This document shows positions 35,179-42,906 of a DNA stretch of 64,000 nt, piece by piece. How positions within the stretch are numbered: the stretch's first letter is position 1; each line of letters starts with the position of its first letter. The translations under genes and the position numbers were made by a program. Below the pieces are notes generated by a model, which did no database searches, was not told the DNA's origin, and saw only the letters and a program-made list of their open reading frames with translations. The DNA comes from Gilvirhabdus luticola (GTDB taxonomy: Bacteria; Bacteroidota; Bacteroidia; Flavobacteriales; Flavobacteriaceae), in NCBI RefSeq assembly GCF_032583975.1, contig NZ_JAWHTF010000001.1; one strand, written 5' to 3'.

Positions 35179-35863
35179 TCCTAGCCAAATAATCAAAATG
35201 CTCACCTTCAAGAACAAGTTCACATTTTAAACCAACTTTTTTACAAGCTGATTTTAGATTTTCAAAATCAATGTACATCCAAGGAAAAGACTCACTTTCT
35301 CCTTTATAACTTATATGGTATTCCAATTCACCATAATAGTTGGCATTGGCATTTACCCAATAACCACCATCATCATCTTCGTACATATATTTGATATCAG
35401 ACGAGTCGATTAAAATTTGTCCATTTGGTTTCAATAAAGATTTTAAATGCTGAAGAACTTCTGGTGTTTTATCTAAATTCTTAAAAAAACCAGAACCATT
35501 CATAAGCATTAAAATGGTATCGAATGTTTCAGTTTCATTTGTGATATCAAGAACAAAAACATTTTTTAATCCTCTTTGTTTGCAGACTTCAATAGCTCCT
35601 TTCGAAACATCTATGGACTTTACTTTCACCCCTTTTTCTTGAAGATATAAACTGTGATTTCCTGCACCACAACCAATATCCAAAACTTTTCCTTTAGAAA
35701 GCTGAAGTGCTTTTTGTTCCAATTTTGGCATTTCAGAAAAACTTCGGAATAAATAGGGAAGAGATAAGACATCTTCATCAGAAATACTTGTGGACGTTAT
35801 GATGTCTTCTGTATAATTTCCGTTTTGATAGTCAAGTAAAGCTTTCCCGAAAAGGTCTTTCAT
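35150..35863 (-). CDS. Class I SAM-dependent methyltransferase
   Basis: A 237-residue Rossmann methyltransferase with motif I VLDIGCGAGNHSLYL, the acidic residue after strand 2 (VKSIDVSKGAIEV), motif II FDTILMLMNGSGF and LKPNGQILIDSSD. Substrate is unknown; the C-terminal half (YYGELEYHISYKGESESF) is typical of small-molecule methyltransferases. It converges on the amidohydrolase gene. A palindromic 31-nt repeat lies just upstream at 35874. Confidence 0.87.
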   Translation of the reverse strand: MKDLFGKALLDYQNGNYTEDIITSTSISDEDVLSLPYLFRSFSEMPKLEQKALQLSKGKVLDIGCGAGNHSLYLQEKGVKVKSIDVSKGAIEVCKQRGLKNVFVLDITNETETFDTILMLMNGSGFFKNLDKTPEVLQHLKSLLKPNGQILIDSSDIKYMYEDDDGGYWVNANANYYGELEYHISYKGESESFPWMYIDFENLKSACKKVGLKCELVLEGEHFDYLARIISFEPRLQ

Positions 35864-35873
35864 TTACAATTAT

Positions 35874-35904
35874 TGTCATGCTGAACTTGATTCAGCATCT
35901 CATT
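35874..35904. repeat. 31-nt palindromic dispersed repeat, copy 1
   Basis: TGTCATGCTGAACTTGATTC continuing to CAGCATCTCATT, with stem ATGCTGAA/TTCAGCAT. Related copies lie at 37290, 39259 (variant) and 40420. It sits between a methyltransferase and a YkgJ-type gene, divergently transcribed. Confidence 0.75.
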
Positions 35905-35924
35905 AAAAATAGTATTTTTACACC

Positions 35925-36416
35925 ATGCAAGACTTTTTAGAAAATCTGCCAAAGCTGGCCAAAGATAAACATAATGATAACAAGAAATTCTTTGTAAAGC
36001 TAAAAAAGAAACCACCAAAAGATCTGGATTATGTCATGCAGGAATTACATGATGAAGAATTTGAAAGAACAGATTGCCTAACCTGTGCCAATTGCTGTAA
36101 AACTGCAGGACCTTTGTTTACAGATAAAGATATTGAACGCATTGCAAAACATTTTAAACAAAAACTACAACAATTTATTGAACAGTATTTAAGAATAGAT
36201 GAAGAAAACGATTATGTTTTGCAGAGTGTACCTTGCTCATTTTTAGGAGCTGATAATTATTGTTCTATTTACGAGGTTAGACCCAAAGCTTGTAGAGAAT
36301 TTCCACATACAGACCGAAAAAAGTTTCAACAGATTTCTAATTTAACATTAAAAAATGTGGCCATTTGTCCAGCAGCTTACAATATTGTTGAAGAAATGAA
36401 AAAACGAATAAAATAA
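35925..36416 (+). CDS. YkgJ-type cysteine-cluster protein
   Basis: A 163-residue protein with the Fe-S/zinc-like cysteine cluster of the YkgJ family: CLTCANCC (about residues 47-54), CSFLGADNYCSIYEVRPKAC and a final CPAAYNI. Eight cysteines match the family spacing of a possible metal or iron-sulfur cluster. The biochemical function is unknown. The next gene begins 31 bp downstream on the same strand. Confidence 0.88.
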   Translation: MQDFLENLPKLAKDKHNDNKKFFVKLKKKPPKDLDYVMQELHDEEFERTDCLTCANCCKTAGPLFTDKDIERIAKHFKQKLQQFIEQYLRIDEENDYVLQSVPCSFLGADNYCSIYEVRPKACREFPHTDRKKFQQISNLTLKNVAICPAAYNIVEEMKKRIK

Positions 36417-36447
36417 TTATATTTAAACTTAAATTTCATTTAACGAA

Positions 36448-37287
36448 TTGGAAACTGTCATTACCTATTTTGAAACCATTGCACCGCATCATAGAGTGTT
36501 GCTAATTGCAGGTGGATTGACTTTTTTTTGGCTTATTGAAGGCGGAATACCATTGTTTAGATTTAAATATAACAAATGGAAACATGCAATTCCTAATTTG
36601 TTTTTTAATTTAACATTGATGATTATCAATTTCCCATTAGCTTTTCTATTATTGAATACATCCGATTGGGTAGTTGCTAATAATTTTGGCATTATTAATT
36701 GGTTGCCAGAAATGCCTTTGTGGTTATATGCATTTCTTGGTGTCTTGTTTTTAGATTTTTTTGGTGCATATTTACCTCATTATATTGAGCATAAAGTAAA
36801 ACCATTATGGATGATACATTTAGTGCATCATACAGACCATAAGGTGGATACAACAACAGCCAACAGACATCATCCTTTAGAAAGTTTTATAAGGTTTTTC
36901 TTTACATTAATAGGTGTTTTTGTCGTAGGTGTACCAATAGGATTGGTTATGCTATATCAAACAATTTCTGTAATTGCAACACAATTTAGCCATGCAAATA
37001 TCAAACTACCTAAAAAGGTTGACCATACGTTGAGTTACTTTTTGGTGTCACCAGATATGCATAAAGTTCACCATCATTATGTGTTGCCTTATACAGATTC
37101 TAATTATGGTAATATTTTTTCAATTTGGGATAGGTTATTAGGAACTTATAAGAAGCTAGATACGGACAAAATAGTATATGGTGTTGATGTCTTTCCAGAT
37201 GAAATAGAAAATGGAAAGATTTGGACATTACTAAAACAACCGTTTCAGAAGTATCAGAAACCAACAATAATGCCTGAAGATAAATAA
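36448..37287 (+). CDS. Fatty acid hydroxylase/sterol desaturase family protein
   Basis: A 279-residue membrane di-iron enzyme with several transmembrane helices and the histidine clusters HYIEH, HLVHHTDH, NRHHPLE and HKVHHHY. These coordinate a non-haem di-iron centre that activates oxygen to hydroxylate or desaturate lipids. In flavobacteria related enzymes may act on hydroxylated fatty acids, sphingolipid-like or carotenoid substrates; none is indicated here. There is no ATG, so the start is TTG at 36448. Confidence 0.88.
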   Translation: METVITYFETIAPHHRVLLIAGGLTFFWLIEGGIPLFRFKYNKWKHAIPNLFFNLTLMIINFPLAFLLLNTSDWVVANNFGIINWLPEMPLWLYAFLGVLFLDFFGAYLPHYIEHKVKPLWMIHLVHHTDHKVDTTTANRHHPLESFIRFFFTLIGVFVVGVPIGLVMLYQTISVIATQFSHANIKLPKKVDHTLSYFLVSPDMHKVHHHYVLPYTDSNYGNIFSIWDRLLGTYKKLDTDKIVYGVDVFPDEIENGKIWTLLKQPFQKYQKPTIMPEDK

Positions 37288-37289
37288 TC

Positions 37290-37320
37290 TGTCATTCAAA
37301 ACACAGTGAAGTATTTCATC
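37290..37320. repeat. 31-nt repeat family, degenerate copy 2
   Basis: Starts TGTCATTC and ends TATTTCATC at the same 31-nt length as copies 1 and 3, with divergence in the middle. The GTG start codon of the GDPD gene (37306) lies inside it, so this copy provides the start region of that gene. Confidence 0.45.
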
Positions 37321-38181
37321 AAAATAAGCCTCATCATTTTAATACTGAATATGAGTTGTAATGAAAAACAAGAAGTAGATATTCAAGGCCATCGTGGTTG
37401 TAGAGGACTACTTCCAGAAAATTCGCTTCCAGCATTTAAAAAGGCAATTGAACTTGGTGTGAATACACTCGAACTGGATTTAGCAATCTCCAAAGACAAA
37501 CAGGTTGTTGTTTCTCACGAACCTTTTATGAATCATCTAATTTGTTTGGATGCGGAAGGCAATGAAATTTCTGAAGAGGATGAAATAACGTATAACTTCT
37601 ATCAAATGACTTACGATTCAATCAAGCAATTTGATTGTGGTTCAAAATATTTTGAGCGTTTTCCAAAACAAAAAAAAATGAAGGTTAACAAACCTTTGTT
37701 AAGCGAAGTTTTTGAGCTTTCCGAAGAACTCAATTCAAATATTAGGTATAATATTGAAATTAAGTCTCACCCTAAATATGATACTATTTTCACCCCAAAA
37801 CCTAAAGAATTTGTGAACTTGGTTTTAAAAGTGATTAATAATTATAATGTTTTTAACAGAGTAAATTTGCAATCTTTTGATGTAAGAACTTTAGAAGAAA
37901 TTAAACGTCAATCACTAAAAATGAAAGTCGCATTATTAGTGGATGAAAACGAATCCATTGAAACAAAACTGAATTCATTGAGTTTTAAACCAGAAATTAT
38001 TAGCCCTTATTTTAAATTATTGAATATAGAAAATGTGGAAACATACCAAAAACATGGTTTTCAAATCATTCCTTGGACAGTCAATGACATTGATGATATG
38101 AATACTATGATTGATTTAAATGTAGATGGTATTATTACAGATTACCCAGATAGATTAATAGTGCTAATCAATAAAAATTAG
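37306..38181 (+). CDS. Glycerophosphodiester phosphodiesterase lipoprotein
   Basis: Hydrolyses glycerophosphodiesters to glycerol 3-phosphate and an alcohol. The 291-residue protein has a lipobox (Cys18 in LNMSC) and the GDPD core: QGHRGCRGLLPENSLPAF, the metal ligands in NTLELDLAISKDKQVVVSHEP, then YNIEIKSHPKYD and IIPWTVND. All expected catalytic histidines and acidic residues are visible. The start is GTG at 37306. The 3' end overlaps the convergent serine hydrolase gene by 18 bp. Confidence 0.9.
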   Translation: MKYFIKISLIILILNMSCNEKQEVDIQGHRGCRGLLPENSLPAFKKAIELGVNTLELDLAISKDKQVVVSHEPFMNHLICLDAEGNEISEEDEITYNFYQMTYDSIKQFDCGSKYFERFPKQKKMKVNKPLLSEVFELSEELNSNIRYNIEIKSHPKYDTIFTPKPKEFVNLVLKVINNYNVFNRVNLQSFDVRTLEEIKRQSLKMKVALLVDENESIETKLNSLSFKPEIISPYFKLLNIENVETYQKHGFQIIPWTVNDIDDMNTMIDLNVDGIITDYPDRLIVLINKN

Positions 38182-39240
38182 CTCAAGTTCTTCACCAATA
38201 TCTCTGATAGGTGCTTGTGATAAATTTGTTAGAATACTAATCACAATATTCTCTTCAGGATACATCCTTAATAAAGTTGAAGCACCAACGCCGCCACCAG
38301 TATGACCATATATTGATGTTTCTTTTTTGGTCTTTCCGATGCCAAACCCAATGCCATAGTTTGTACTTTCACCAGAATCGAGAGTTAAAGGTGTTACCAG
38401 TTCTTTTAATGAAGCTTCTGATAATATTTCTGGTGAAATAATTTCATTGCCAAATTTCACTAAATCTTCTGAAGCTGATAAAAAACCACCTCCTGCAACT
38501 TTATGTTCATTACTAACGGTAGGACCTAAAACAATTTTGTTTGCATATGTTTTTCGATAAAATTGTGTTCTGTTTGGCATATTTGAATCTGAAAGATCTA
38601 ACGTAGTATAATCCATTTTTAAAGGCTTAAAAATAGTTTCTTGCATGTAATCGTTAAATGGTGTTTGTGCAGCATTTTGCACAACAACGCTTAATAAATT
38701 CCAACCATAAGTACTATAACTAAAATCACTTCCAGGCTTAAATTTTAAAGGATCGTCTTTAAAAATATCAAGCCCTTCGACAATGGTCATTTTTTTGTTT
38801 AAAATAAATTCTTGACCATTATAATGCCGTATACCAGCAATATGACCAGCAACTTGCCGAACTGTAAAGTCAAACTTTTTCTTTGGAAATTCAGGAATAT
38901 ATGTATAAATACTTTCATCAAAATCAAGTTTTCTGTCATCTACTAATTTAGCCAAGGCGGCAGCAGTAATTGGTTTTGATATACTTGCAATACGGAATTG
39001 TGTTTCACTAGGAGACACTTCAGTTTTTAATTCAATATTAGAATAGCCAAAACCTTCAGACCAAATAATTTTTCCATTTTTGGAAACAGAAATTGCCATA
39101 CCAGGAATATTATTTTTATTTAAAAATGCTTCAGCGATTTCTTTGGCAGTTTTTATTTTTTCGTCTTGAAGGCTCCCAAGAGATTGCCCAAAACCAAATG
39201 AAAGGTTTATGAATAGTAAAAGTGAAATGAGTTTTTTCAT
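38164..39240 (-). CDS. Secreted serine hydrolase, beta-lactamase/class C family
   Basis: A 358-residue exported protein with a signal peptide ending FGFGQ. The class C beta-lactamase/esterase motifs are present: SISKPITAAALAKL (S-x-x-K), a tyrosine segment YSTYGWNLL (Y-x-N position) and GHTGGGVG (H-T-G). Such proteins act as D,D-peptidases, amidases or esterases. The neighbouring minus-strand gene encodes a NamZ-like exo-muramidase, so a role in peptidoglycan fragment processing is plausible but not proved. Confidence 0.88.
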   Translation of the reverse strand: MKKLISLLLFINLSFGFGQSLGSLQDEKIKTAKEIAEAFLNKNNIPGMAISVSKNGKIIWSEGFGYSNIELKTEVSPSETQFRIASISKPITAAALAKLVDDRKLDFDESIYTYIPEFPKKKFDFTVRQVAGHIAGIRHYNGQEFILNKKMTIVEGLDIFKDDPLKFKPGSDFSYSTYGWNLLSVVVQNAAQTPFNDYMQETIFKPLKMDYTTLDLSDSNMPNRTQFYRKTYANKIVLGPTVSNEHKVAGGGFLSASEDLVKFGNEIISPEILSEASLKELVTPLTLDSGESTNYGIGFGIGKTKKETSIYGHTGGGVGASTLLRMYPEENIVISILTNLSQAPIRDIGEELELIFID

Positions 39241-39258
39241 AAGTTATAAATTAAATTT

Positions 39259-39312
39259 TGTCATTCTTGCCTTTCGACTATCACTCAAGATAAACTATAG
39301 CAGGAATCCATT
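39259..39312. repeat. Variant dispersed repeat with extended loop
   Basis: Begins TGTCATTCTTGC and ends GCAGGAATCCATT, giving an ATTCTTGC/GCAGGAAT stem with a wobble pair and a longer loop. It looks like a related repeat class in the gap between the serine hydrolase and NamZ-like genes. Confidence 0.45.
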
Positions 39313-40543
39313 ATTCATACATTAAATACTTTTCACGAATAAGTTTAAAAGTATCTATTCCAGATTTCCAAGTTTTCTTAATTTCAGTTTCGCTCAAACC
39401 AGCTTCAATTTGTTTTTGGAGTTTATCTGTCCCAGCATGTTTTGTAAAGTTAGCCGCATTAAATACTAAAGATTTATCTGTAGCATTATTGTAAACCTTT
39501 ATCAACCATTTAAGAGAGACTTCATCCTTTGCCTTTATATCTTTTAAATCTTCGCCATAACACAATACATCTTTATGTTTTGGGCTTTTTGCGCCAAAAT
39601 TCTCAATAGGAGTATAAGTAAAAGTAAAAATATTTTTATCTAAAAAAGGTGCACCGAAACGTTGAAACTGAAACTCTGTTCCTCTGCCAGCATTAATATT
39701 GGTGCCTTCAAATAACCCTAAACTAGGATATAATTTTATCGATTGATCATTAGGAAGATTTGGCGAAGGTCTAATAGGTAAACTATAATTATAGTCATGG
39801 GTATAATTTTCAACTGGAATGATAGTAATATCACATTGAACTCCATTCTCTAGCCAATGTTCACCATTAATCATTTGTGCATATTCACCAATGGACATTC
39901 CGTGTACTAAAGGTATTGGATGCATGCCTAAAAAACTTTTATTTTCAATTTCTAATGTTGGTCCATCAACATAGTTCCCATTTGGATTAGGTCTGTCTAA
40001 AACAATCACAGGAATGTTTGCTTCAGCGCAAGCTTCCATAATATAATGTAATGTTGAAATGTAGGTGTAAAACCGAACTCCAACATCTTGAATATCGAAT
40101 ATCACAATGTCAATATTTTTAATCTGTTCCATTGTTGGCTTTCTGTTTTTCCCATAAAGTGAAACAATAGGTAATCGAGTTTTTGTATCAATTCCATCTT
40201 TAACCTTTTCGCCTGCATCTGCCGTACCACGAAAGCCATGTTCCGGTGAGAATACCTTTTTAACCTCAATATTCAATGAGACCAAAGAGTCCACCAAATG
40301 TGTGTAAGAACCATCATTTTTAAACAAAACACTAGTCTGATTGGCAACAATACCAACTCGTTTTCCGTTTAAAAAAGGCAAGTATTTTTCAGTTTGATTT
40401 GCACCAACAATAACTGGTTTGTCATTCTGAACCTGATGCAGAATCTCATTATTATTAACGATTTCAGATTTCGATTTAGAACCATAAGAAATCATCACGA
40501 AAACAAATAATAAAACTGTACTTTTGAAATTATAAAATGTCAT
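39311..40543 (-). CDS. NamZ-like exo-beta-N-acetylmuramidase (DUF1343)
   Basis: A 410-residue exported protein. The DUF1343 core is clear: KRVGIVANQTSV, FSPEHGFRGTADAGEKV, LYGKNRKPT, FDIQDVGVRFYTYISTLHY, LDRPNPNG and the C-terminal AGTDKLQKQIEAG. Bacillus NamZ of this family removes terminal MurNAc during cell-wall recycling; I transfer that activity cautiously. The N-terminus VMISYGSKSKS lacks the lipobox Cys expected in many relatives. Residues 32-42 (NEILHQVQNDK) are the translation of a dispersed repeat at 40420-40450. Confidence 0.88.
   Translation of the reverse strand: MTFYNFKSTVLLFVFVMISYGSKSKSEIVNNNEILHQVQNDKPVIVGANQTEKYLPFLNGKRVGIVANQTSVLFKNDGSYTHLVDSLVSLNIEVKKVFSPEHGFRGTADAGEKVKDGIDTKTRLPIVSLYGKNRKPTMEQIKNIDIVIFDIQDVGVRFYTYISTLHYIMEACAEANIPVIVLDRPNPNGNYVDGPTLEIENKSFLGMHPIPLVHGMSIGEYAQMINGEHWLENGVQCDITIIPVENYTHDYNYSLPIRPSPNLPNDQSIKLYPSLGLFEGTNINAGRGTEFQFQRFGAPFLDKNIFTFTYTPIENFGAKSPKHKDVLCYGEDLKDIKAKDEVSLKWLIKVYNNATDKSLVFNAANFTKHAGTDKLQKQIEAGLSETEIKKTWKSGIDTFKLIREKYLMYE
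40420..40450. repeat. 31-nt palindromic dispersed repeat, copy 3 (inside a coding sequence)
   Basis: TGTCATTCTGAACCTGATGC followed by AGAATCTCATT; 27 of 31 bases match copy 1 at 35874, and two of the differences preserve the stem (ATTCTG/CAGAAT here, ATGCTGAA/TTCAGCAT there). On the minus strand it encodes NEILHQVQNDK in the NamZ-like protein. Confidence 0.8.
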
Positions 40544-40552
40544 CTATTTAAT

Positions 40553-41788
40553 TTGAATTACGAATATTTTATAGCAAAACGCATAATTGGTAGTAAGGCG
40601 TATAAAAGTAGTATTTCGGCACCAATAATAAAAATTGGAATTGCAGCAATTGCTATTGGTATTGTAGTTATGATGATTGCCATTGCAACAGGAATAGGTC
40701 TTCAGCAAAAAATACGTGATAAAGTGGTGGCATTTAATGGTCATGTTACTATTTCTAATTTTGATAGTAACAACTCGCAAGAAAGTGTTATTCCTATTTC
40801 TTCCAATCAAGAATTTTATCCAGAGTTTAAATCGGTTGATGGTGTGAAACACATTCAGGCTGTGGCTACCAAATTTGGAGTGATCAGAACTGAAAAAGAT
40901 TTTGAAGGTGTTATTTTAAAGGGTGTTGGTGCAGATTATGACTGGAGTTACTTTAAAGATTTTCTGGTTGTAGGGCGTTTGCCAGATTTTACCCAAAAAC
41001 GAAATGAAGATATTTTAATCTCTGAATATTTAGCTAAAAGATTGAATTTTAAATTGGGAGATAAATTTCAAACTTATTTTGTAAAAGACGACCCCAACAA
41101 ATCGCCAAATATTATTGGTTATACTATTGTTGGAATCTATAATTCCGGATTTCAGGATTTTGATGCCACGTATATGATTGGAGATATAAGACATCTGCAA
41201 CGCATTAACAATTGGGAGAAAGACCAAATCGGAAACTTTGAAGTATTTATTGATGATTATAATGAACTTCAACAAAAAGGTAAAGAAATATATCAGAACA
41301 CACCATCTACTTTAAATACACAAACCATTACAGATAAGTATTATTCCATTTTTGAGTGGATTAGAATTTTTGACACCAACATTTATGCTATTATTGGGGT
41401 TATGATTTTGGTGGCAGGAATCAATATGATCACAGCCTTGCTTGTATTGATCCTTGAGCGTACTCAAATGATAGGTATTTTAAAATCGTTAGGAAGCCGA
41501 AATTGGAGTATTCGAAAAATGTTTTTATATAATGCTGCTTATCTGATTTTTGTTGGTTTGTTTTGGGGTAATTTAATTGGATTGGGTTTATTGTTTGCAC
41601 AAAAATATTTTAAACTATTTCCGTTAGATCCTAGTGTGTATTATGTTACAGAAGCGCCTGTGTATATTAACATAGGCTATATTATAGCTTTAAATATTGG
41701 AACATTGGTATTGTGCTTGGTTATGTTATTGTTGCCTTCGTATATGATTACAAAGATTTCACCAGTTAAGGCAATTCGGTTTGAGTAA
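40553..41788 (+). CDS. LolC/LolE-like ABC transporter permease (FtsX family)
   Basis: A 411-residue inner-membrane protein with one N-terminal helix (about residues 25-50), a large periplasmic domain, and three C-terminal helices, ending LLLPSYMITKISPVKAIRF. That four-helix MacB/FtsX topology is the LolC/E type used in lipoprotein release to the outer membrane. It contains the characteristic NYEYFIAKRI start and MIGILKSLGSRNWSIRKMF. The start is TTG at 40553, ten bases from the divergent NamZ-like gene start. The ATPase partner is not next to it; ftsE at 27821 is a different type. Confidence 0.86.
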   Translation: MNYEYFIAKRIIGSKAYKSSISAPIIKIGIAAIAIGIVVMMIAIATGIGLQQKIRDKVVAFNGHVTISNFDSNNSQESVIPISSNQEFYPEFKSVDGVKHIQAVATKFGVIRTEKDFEGVILKGVGADYDWSYFKDFLVVGRLPDFTQKRNEDILISEYLAKRLNFKLGDKFQTYFVKDDPNKSPNIIGYTIVGIYNSGFQDFDATYMIGDIRHLQRINNWEKDQIGNFEVFIDDYNELQQKGKEIYQNTPSTLNTQTITDKYYSIFEWIRIFDTNIYAIIGVMILVAGINMITALLVLILERTQMIGILKSLGSRNWSIRKMFLYNAAYLIFVGLFWGNLIGLGLLFAQKYFKLFPLDPSVYYVTEAPVYINIGYIIALNIGTLVLCLVMLLLPSYMITKISPVKAIRFE

Positions 41789-41842
41789 CTACTAACTATT
41801 AAATAAATGCCAAATTAAACTTTAAACTCTGAACTTTTGCCT

Positions 41843-41850
41843 TAAATTTG
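41843..41850 (+). promoter_or_regulatory. Probable -7 box for the cysteine synthase-like gene
   Basis: TAAATTTG matches TAnnTTTG, 17 bases before the ATG at 41868. No clear -33 element is seen. Confidence 0.5.
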
Positions 41851-41867
41851 CACCGCAAATTAAACAC

Positions 41868-42848
41868 ATGAAATACGCCAAAAACATCCTTGAAACTATT
41901 GGTAATACACCTTTGGTAAAATTGAATAAACTTACAGAAAAGTTACCATGTTTGGTATTAGCCAAATACGAACCGTTCAATCCAGGAAACTCCACAAAAG
42001 ATAGAATGGCGCTTAAAATGATTGAAGATGCAGAAGCAGATGGTCGGTTAAAACCAGGAGGAACTATTATTGAAGGTACATCTGGAAACACTGGAATGGG
42101 TTTGGCATTGGCTGCCATAGTAAAAGGTTACAAGTGTATTTTTGTAATTAACGACAAGCAATCTAAAGAAAAGGTAGATGTTTTAAAAGCGTTTGGAGCC
42201 CAGGTTATTGTATGCCCAACGGATGTTGCTCCAGAAGACCCACGTTCATATTATTCTGTGTCTAAACGTTTAGGTGAAGAAACACCAAATTCGTGGTATG
42301 TTAACCAATACGATAATCCAAGTAACACACAAGCACATTACGAAAGTACAGGACCAGAAATCTGGAAACAAACCGATGGTAAGATCACACATTTTGTGGT
42401 TGGTGTTGGAACAGGAGGTACTGTTACTGGTATTGGAAAGTATTTAAAAGAACAAAACCCCAACATTAAAGTTTGGGGCGTTGACACTTACGGTAGTGTC
42501 TTTAAAAAGTATCATGAAACGGGCATTTTTGATGAAAATGAAATCTACCCTTATGTAACAGAAGGTATTGGTGAAGATATCTTACCAAAGAATGTAGATT
42601 TTAGTGTTATAGATGGGTTTACCAAAGTAACGGATAAAGATGCAGCTATTTATACACAACGTTTAGCTAAAGAAGAAGCCATGTTTTTGGGCAACTCTGC
42701 CGGTGCAGCCATAAAAGGTGTTTTGCAATTGGAGGAACATTTTACAAAAGAGGATGTTGTTGTGGTCTTATTTCATGACCATGGTAGCCGATATGTTGGT
42801 AAAATGTTCAATGACGATTGGATGAAAAAGCAAGGTTTTCTGGATTAA
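41868..42848 (+). CDS. Cysteine synthase / cystathionine beta-synthase-like PLP enzyme
   Basis: A 326-residue fold-type II PLP enzyme with TIGNTPLVKLNKL, the PLP-lysine region NPGNSTKDRMALKMI, SGNTGMGLALAAI and the phosphate loop GVGTGGTVTGIGKYL. It makes cysteine from O-acetylserine and sulfide, or a close variant such as CBS chemistry; NSTKDR instead of the common GSVKDR leaves the exact substrate open. It has no CBS domains. There is a -7 box upstream and no neighbouring sulfur genes. Confidence 0.88.
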   Translation: MKYAKNILETIGNTPLVKLNKLTEKLPCLVLAKYEPFNPGNSTKDRMALKMIEDAEADGRLKPGGTIIEGTSGNTGMGLALAAIVKGYKCIFVINDKQSKEKVDVLKAFGAQVIVCPTDVAPEDPRSYYSVSKRLGEETPNSWYVNQYDNPSNTQAHYESTGPEIWKQTDGKITHFVVGVGTGGTVTGIGKYLKEQNPNIKVWGVDTYGSVFKKYHETGIFDENEIYPYVTEGIGEDILPKNVDFSVIDGFTKVTDKDAAIYTQRLAKEEAMFLGNSAGAAIKGVLQLEEHFTKEDVVVVLFHDHGSRYVGKMFNDDWMKKQGFLD

Positions 42849-42849
42849 A

Positions 42850-42877
42850 ATAGTAGTATTTATAATACTGTATTTTT
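42850..42877 (+). terminator. Weak rho-independent terminator
   Basis: Short AGTATT/AATACT hairpin followed by a T-run just after the cysteine synthase-like gene. The stem is only six A/T-rich pairs. Confidence 0.35.
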
Positions 42878-42906
42878 TGGTTGTTCAATAGTTTATATCT
42901 ACAATT

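Noticed and set aside
40420..40450. NEILHQVQNDK as a functional protein motif
   Set aside because: The DNA repeats outside genes at 35874, so the peptide is best seen as a translated repeat.
41789..41867. SAM or cysteine riboswitch before the cysteine synthase-like gene
   Set aside because: The leader is too short and shows no conserved aptamer structure.
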